The notes under the pieces: model-generated
The model's database searches: none
Told to the model about the DNA's origin: nothing
What the model saw: only the letters and a program-made list of their open reading frames with translations
Assembly: GCA_014885115.2 (NCBI GenBank)
Contig: WKLE02001572.1
Location: 1-10,403, forward strand
Origin: Asterionellopsis glacialis
Lineage: Eukaryota; Bacillariophyta; Plagiogrammaphyceae; Rhaphoneidales; Asterionellopsidaceae
Length of the DNA: 10,403 nucleotides
Direction: 5' to 3'
Program-made: the position numbers and the translations under genes
In this document: positions 7,955-10,403 of the stretch, in pieces
Layout: every line of letters starts with the position of its first letter
Numbering within the stretch: the first letter of the stretch is position 1

Positions 7955-8011
7955 CGACGTGGCCAAAAACACACAAACATACGAAACACAAAAGATCTTG
8001 TTGCCACGTCG
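7955..8011. promoter_or_regulatory. Inverted pair of bZIP-like sites (CGACGTGGC ... GCCACGTCG)
   Basis: The 9-mer at 7955-7963 is the exact reverse complement of 8003-8011, with a 39-bp spacer. The ACGT core flanked by GGC resembles plant and algal bZIP targets. The pair lies about 380-435 bp before the plastid-protein ATG. Confidence 0.45.
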
Positions 8012-8079
8012 ATTCAAGAAGCCAAATGTTTCATGTCAAAAAGATTTGAGAAGAGGAGAAATGGATTTTTCAAACAATG

Positions 8080-8141
8080 TTGATTGGCTGGAGTTGGACT
8101 TCTCTCCTACTCACGATCATTTGATTGGCTAGTGTTGGACT
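8080..8141 (+). repeat. Imperfect direct repeat with inverted CCAAT cores
   Basis: TTGATTGGCTGGAGTTGGACT (8080-8100) recurs as TTGATTGGCTAGTGTTGGACT (8121-8141): 19 of 21 positions match, with starts 41 bp apart. Each copy holds GATTGGCT, an inverted CCAAT box, about 250-310 bp upstream of the plastid-protein ATG. It may bind an NF-Y-like factor. Confidence 0.8.
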
Positions 8142-8390
8142 CCCTGCATTGGCCAGATGGAAGATAATGTGTCACACCTACAATAATACCCACGATCTAA
8201 TCCAGTATGGTATGTGTCCATTGTTTGGGACTCGAATGTCGTCACACAACTTGCGTTCAATGGTGTCTCTCTGCGACACCAAGCATTGGATCCAATGTTC
8301 GTGAAGTTTTTTCATTTTTGTTCTTCTTGGTCTTTTTTGTCACATTTCATAACCTCTAGTAGTAGTAAGTTAATTGGATAAGCTCCCACC

Positions 8391-9110
8391 ATGAAATCTA
8401 TTGTCGGTACTACCTCTGTTGCAGCAGCATCCATGTTGGTGTTGTTAGCTGCTTCTCCTCTTGATGTTCATGCATTCCAAATGAATCCCAATTTACCATC
8501 GGTCCGATCCTCCAACCTTGTCACGTTTGGGTATGTCCCAGATGGATTTACACCCGAATCATACAAAAAATTCAAAGAACAAGAAGCCAAGAAAAAGGCA
8601 GCTCAAAAAAACTTGGGTGGTTTGGGACCCCGTGGATTTAAATCAAGATCCTTCCAAAGTTTCCAAGAAGCCATGGAACGTGGAGAGGCTACACATTTAA
8701 TGCCCGTCTTTAATGCCAAGGAAAAAATCAAAAGGGGTGAATTGCGTCCCGAAGATATCCCCTACATGCAACGTGGTGGATCATGGGACAATACAGATGT
8801 CAAGAATGCTCGCAATAGAAAGAAATGGTTAAAATCCGACAAGGAGTATGCTACCGGTGGATTCCGTAAAGAACAATCGGTATCTATCTTTGGATATGGA
8901 GAAGGTTTGGATTGGACAGGTACCAAAAGTCGTAAAGGTCCTAGTGAAAGTGTTGTAGGTGCAGCACCTAAATTTGGAAAGAATTACAAAGCACCCAATG
9001 TTAAAAACATCAAGGGTACTGCTAGTCCTGCGAAGAATACCAAGAATGCTGCTGCCGCTAAAAACGATGACAAACCTAAAAAGAAGGGTGGGTTCTTTGG
9101 AATGTTTTAA
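8391..9110 (+). CDS. Plastid-targeted lysine-rich protein of unknown function
   Basis: This 239-residue protein opens with a signal peptide (hydrophobic run at residues 8-24) and a predicted cleavage after A28 in VHA|FQ. F29 at the +1 position of the following transit region is the ASAFAP-type signal used for import into complex red-lineage plastids. The mature part is hydrophilic and basic: an Ala/Lys/Glu-rich, probably helical segment near 55-75, then Gly/Arg/Phe-rich motifs (GLGPRGFKSRSFQSFQ), a mid-region with RGGSWDN, and IFGYGEGLDWTG near 166-177. A Lys/Ala/Asn-rich tail (about 196-234) ends in GGFFGMF. No membrane helix follows the signal. I do not recognise a family. Stromal, thylakoid-peripheral or pyrenoid roles are all conceivable, and none is shown. 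The start ATG has a strong context (CCCACCATGA) and the frame is a single exon. Confidence 0.85.
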   Translation: MKSIVGTTSVAAASMLVLLAASPLDVHAFQMNPNLPSVRSSNLVTFGYVPDGFTPESYKKFKEQEAKKKAAQKNLGGLGPRGFKSRSFQSFQEAMERGEATHLMPVFNAKEKIKRGELRPEDIPYMQRGGSWDNTDVKNARNRKKWLKSDKEYATGGFRKEQSVSIFGYGEGLDWTGTKSRKGPSESVVGAAPKFGKNYKAPNVKNIKGTASPAKNTKNAAAAKNDDKPKKKGGFFGMF

Positions 9111-9272
9111 ACAAAAAGAAGAAAAAAGAAGTTTGGTGACAGAAAACGGGTCTGATTTGAAGGCATTGTTTTGAAAACCTACAATAGAGCTAGAGTCTCC
9201 CTCTAAAGAAACCTTGATGACAACAATATTTCCGTCTTTTGACGAATTTGTGTCGTTAACAATGAAAAAAAT

Positions 9273-9278
9273 AATAAA
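9273..9278 (+). terminator. Candidate poly(A) signal of the plastid-protein gene
   Basis: AATAAA within an A/T-rich stretch about 163 nt past the stop, followed by TTTGTAG. Position and context fit a cleavage/polyadenylation signal. Confidence 0.4.
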
Positions 9279-9316
9279 TTTGTAGCATAAAAAAAATACT
9301 AGAGGATTGATTGCAG

Positions 9317-9341
9317 CCCCCCCCCATCACCACCACCACCA
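9317..9341. repeat. C9 homopolymer followed by (CAC)n
   Basis: Nine consecutive C (9317-9325) are followed by ATCACCACCACCACCA. This is simple sequence in a 3' spacer and a likely site of length variation or sequencing error. Confidence 0.9.
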
Positions 9342-9446
9342 TGACACAAACATAAGCACACTTAACTGAAGATTCTTTGGTCTTGGAATACTCTCTCGAT
9401 ATTCTTTGTTTCGCAAATCTTTCTTTCTTTTGGTAAACAAATGTAT

Positions 9447-9452
9447 TTTATT
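9447..9452 (-). terminator. Candidate poly(A) signal of the SDR-like gene
   Basis: AATAAA on the minus strand about 102 nt downstream of the stop at 9554, in an A/T-rich run. Confidence 0.35.
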
Positions 9453-9553
9453 TTTAAAAAAGTGCAATGACTACTACAACTAAAACTAATCCTAATGAAC
9501 AACAACTGTTTTTGTTTGTTTTGTTTACGTGTCGCAGGTGTTACTTTAAAGCA

Positions 9554-10390
9554 CTATTCATAGGCTTGTGCAGGATCACCACCAATCACAACGGCTTTCT
9601 TGGAGATCGTTGGTTCAACAGCTTGTTCGACAAGGAACCGTCCAACATCCATTTTGGCCATATTTGGACCAAGTGCATCTTCATATTTTTTCTTTTGTAA
9701 AAAGTATTCACCCTTGGGTACAACTTCTTCACCAAGACCTACTGGACGTACAATCACATAGTCCAAAGGCGAAGTATCATCATCTTTATTACCATTATCA
9801 GTGGTAACAGATTTCTTTGTCACTTCATTTTCGGCACCTGCCAAATCATAATATTCACGACGACATAGAGTACGGAATAATCCATTCATAATTTTACCTT
9901 CAAATCTCCATTCCATACATGGCCAATCTTCATTGACACCCATACTTGACATCATGACTAATCTTGAAATATCATGTTGCTTCATTGCGTTCACAACATT
10001 TTTAGTACCCTTGGTAGCCACACGATCACCTAAAAATGGTTGACGATTGCCTAATCCAGATATAATAGCATCTACATCTTGAAAGGAAGAATCCTTTGTT
10101 ACTTTCTCCATTTCACTTTCATCTGTAACATCCTTGACAGGGATGAGTTCTAATTTACACGTCTTTTCGTGCTTCTCTTGCAACTTCTTTAATTGTTTGC
10201 CATGATCTTCAGTACAACCACATTTCCAATTCGACTCGTCTAATGTAGATAAACTACTCGAAAATACCTTAATATGATGTACACGAGGATCTTCCAAGGC
10301 TACAAGTATGGCATGACGTGCACAATCACCAAAGGCACCTTTGGAAAAAAAGATTGCAAGTGTCTTTGTAGCAGAAGCCATAATGTTCAT
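9554..10390 (-). CDS. Atypical SDR / NmrA-like NAD(P)-binding protein
   Basis: A 278-residue Rossmann-fold protein of the atypical short-chain dehydrogenase type (NAD(P)H-binding, biliverdin-reductase-B/NmrA-like). Family marks are the strand-turn DAIISGLGN (107-115), the core strand SRLVMMSSMGV (142-152), AENEV near 186-190, and DYVIVRPVGLG (200-210), followed by a DVGRFLVEQ helix (about 238-246). The first glycine loop is degenerate: SKGAFGDC (16-23) stands where GATGxxG is usual, so cofactor binding may be altered. No YxxxK catalytic pair is evident, as in many atypical SDRs. A Cys/Lys-rich insert (WKCGCTEDHG, about 55-64) is unusual. The ATG at 10390 is the first in the window, and the ATG at 10381 (ATTATGGCT) has the better context. 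The frame stays open to the right edge (codons I-I-I-H), so the true N-terminus may lie outside. Substrate unknown. Confidence 0.8.
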   Translation of the reverse strand: MNIMASATKTLAIFFSKGAFGDCARHAILVALEDPRVHHIKVFSSSLSTLDESNWKCGCTEDHGKQLKKLQEKHEKTCKLELIPVKDVTDESEMEKVTKDSSFQDVDAIISGLGNRQPFLGDRVATKGTKNVVNAMKQHDISRLVMMSSMGVNEDWPCMEWRFEGKIMNGLFRTLCRREYYDLAGAENEVTKKSVTTDNGNKDDDTSPLDYVIVRPVGLGEEVVPKGEYFLQKKKYEDALGPNMAKMDVGRFLVEQAVEPTISKKAVVIGGDPAQAYE

Positions 10391-10403
10391 ATGGATGATG
10401 ATG

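Larger units (their letters stand above)
7452..8390. promoter_or_regulatory. Divergent regulatory region between Popeye-like and plastid-protein genes
   Basis: About 940 bp without a supportable gene. Open frames at 7531-7815 and 7539-7790 start only at GTG or TTG and are not called. The region carries an 18-bp palindrome (7468-7485), a TGACGTCT element (7838-7845), a TGATGTCATC element (7866-7875), an inverted pair of ACGTGGC-type sites (7955-7963 and 8003-8011), a 21-bp imperfect direct repeat with ATTGG cores, and further ATTGG/CCAAT motifs near 7853, 8148 and 8291. These fit bZIP and NF-Y-type sites, but none is proven. Confidence 0.6.
9111..9553. other. Convergent 3' spacer with poly(C)/CAC tract
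   Basis: The interval between the stops of the plastid protein and the SDR-like gene holds both 3' UTRs, poly(A)-like hexamers on each strand and simple sequence (C9 then CAC repeats). A small plus-strand open frame starting at 9467 runs over the end of the SDR-like gene in antisense and is not supported. Confidence 0.55.

Noticed and set aside
9467..9700. 77-codon plus-strand frame beginning ATGACTACTACAACT
   Set aside because: It overlaps the end of the SDR-like gene in antisense; composition is that of a spacer followed by a reverse-strand reading.

Overview
The window looks like nuclear DNA of a photosynthetic stramenopile, most likely a diatom. The genes are monocistronic, with separate promoters and long AT-rich spacers. 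One gene carries two short GT-AG introns. The product encoded at 8391-9110 starts with a secretory signal peptide that would be cut just before a phenylalanine (V-H-A|F-Q), the bipartite plastid-targeting signature of algae with red-derived complex plastids. Homopolymer and dinucleotide microsatellites lie in the spacers. No rRNA, tRNA, mobile element or CRISPR array was recognised. The species cannot be named from the sequence alone.

Layout, left to right: (1) 541-2088 (+), a nucleotide-sugar transporter of the UDP-galactose/UDP-GlcNAc/CMP-sialate family with an unusually long N-terminal extension; (2) 3890-2780 (-), a three-exon gene reconstructed here for a hemerythrin/HHE-domain protein with an N-terminal MGNCSS lipidation signal; (3) 4599-6011 (+), an FAD-dependent amine/amino-acid oxidase of the DAO fold; (4) 7451-6276 (-), a three-pass membrane protein with a Popeye/cNMP-binding-like domain; (5) 8391-9110 (+), a small, lysine-rich, plastid-targeted protein of unknown function; (6) 10390-9554 (-), an atypical SDR/NmrA-like NAD(P)-binding protein that runs up to the right edge.

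The six genes strictly alternate in strand. This gives two divergent promoter regions (3891-4598 and 7452-8390) and three convergent 3' intervals (2089-2779, 6012-6275 and 9111-9553). The spacer 7452-8390 is the richest in non-coding structure: an exact 18-bp palindrome just upstream of the Popeye-like gene, CRE/bZIP-like sites including an exact inverted pair, and a 21-bp imperfect direct repeat with inverted CCAAT cores.

Nothing shows that the genes form one pathway. They look like a normal gene-dense stretch of an algal chromosome. The items most worth following up are the lipid-anchored hemerythrin, the Popeye-like protein, the plastid protein of unknown function and the palindrome. I found no clear evidence for a new multi-gene system.
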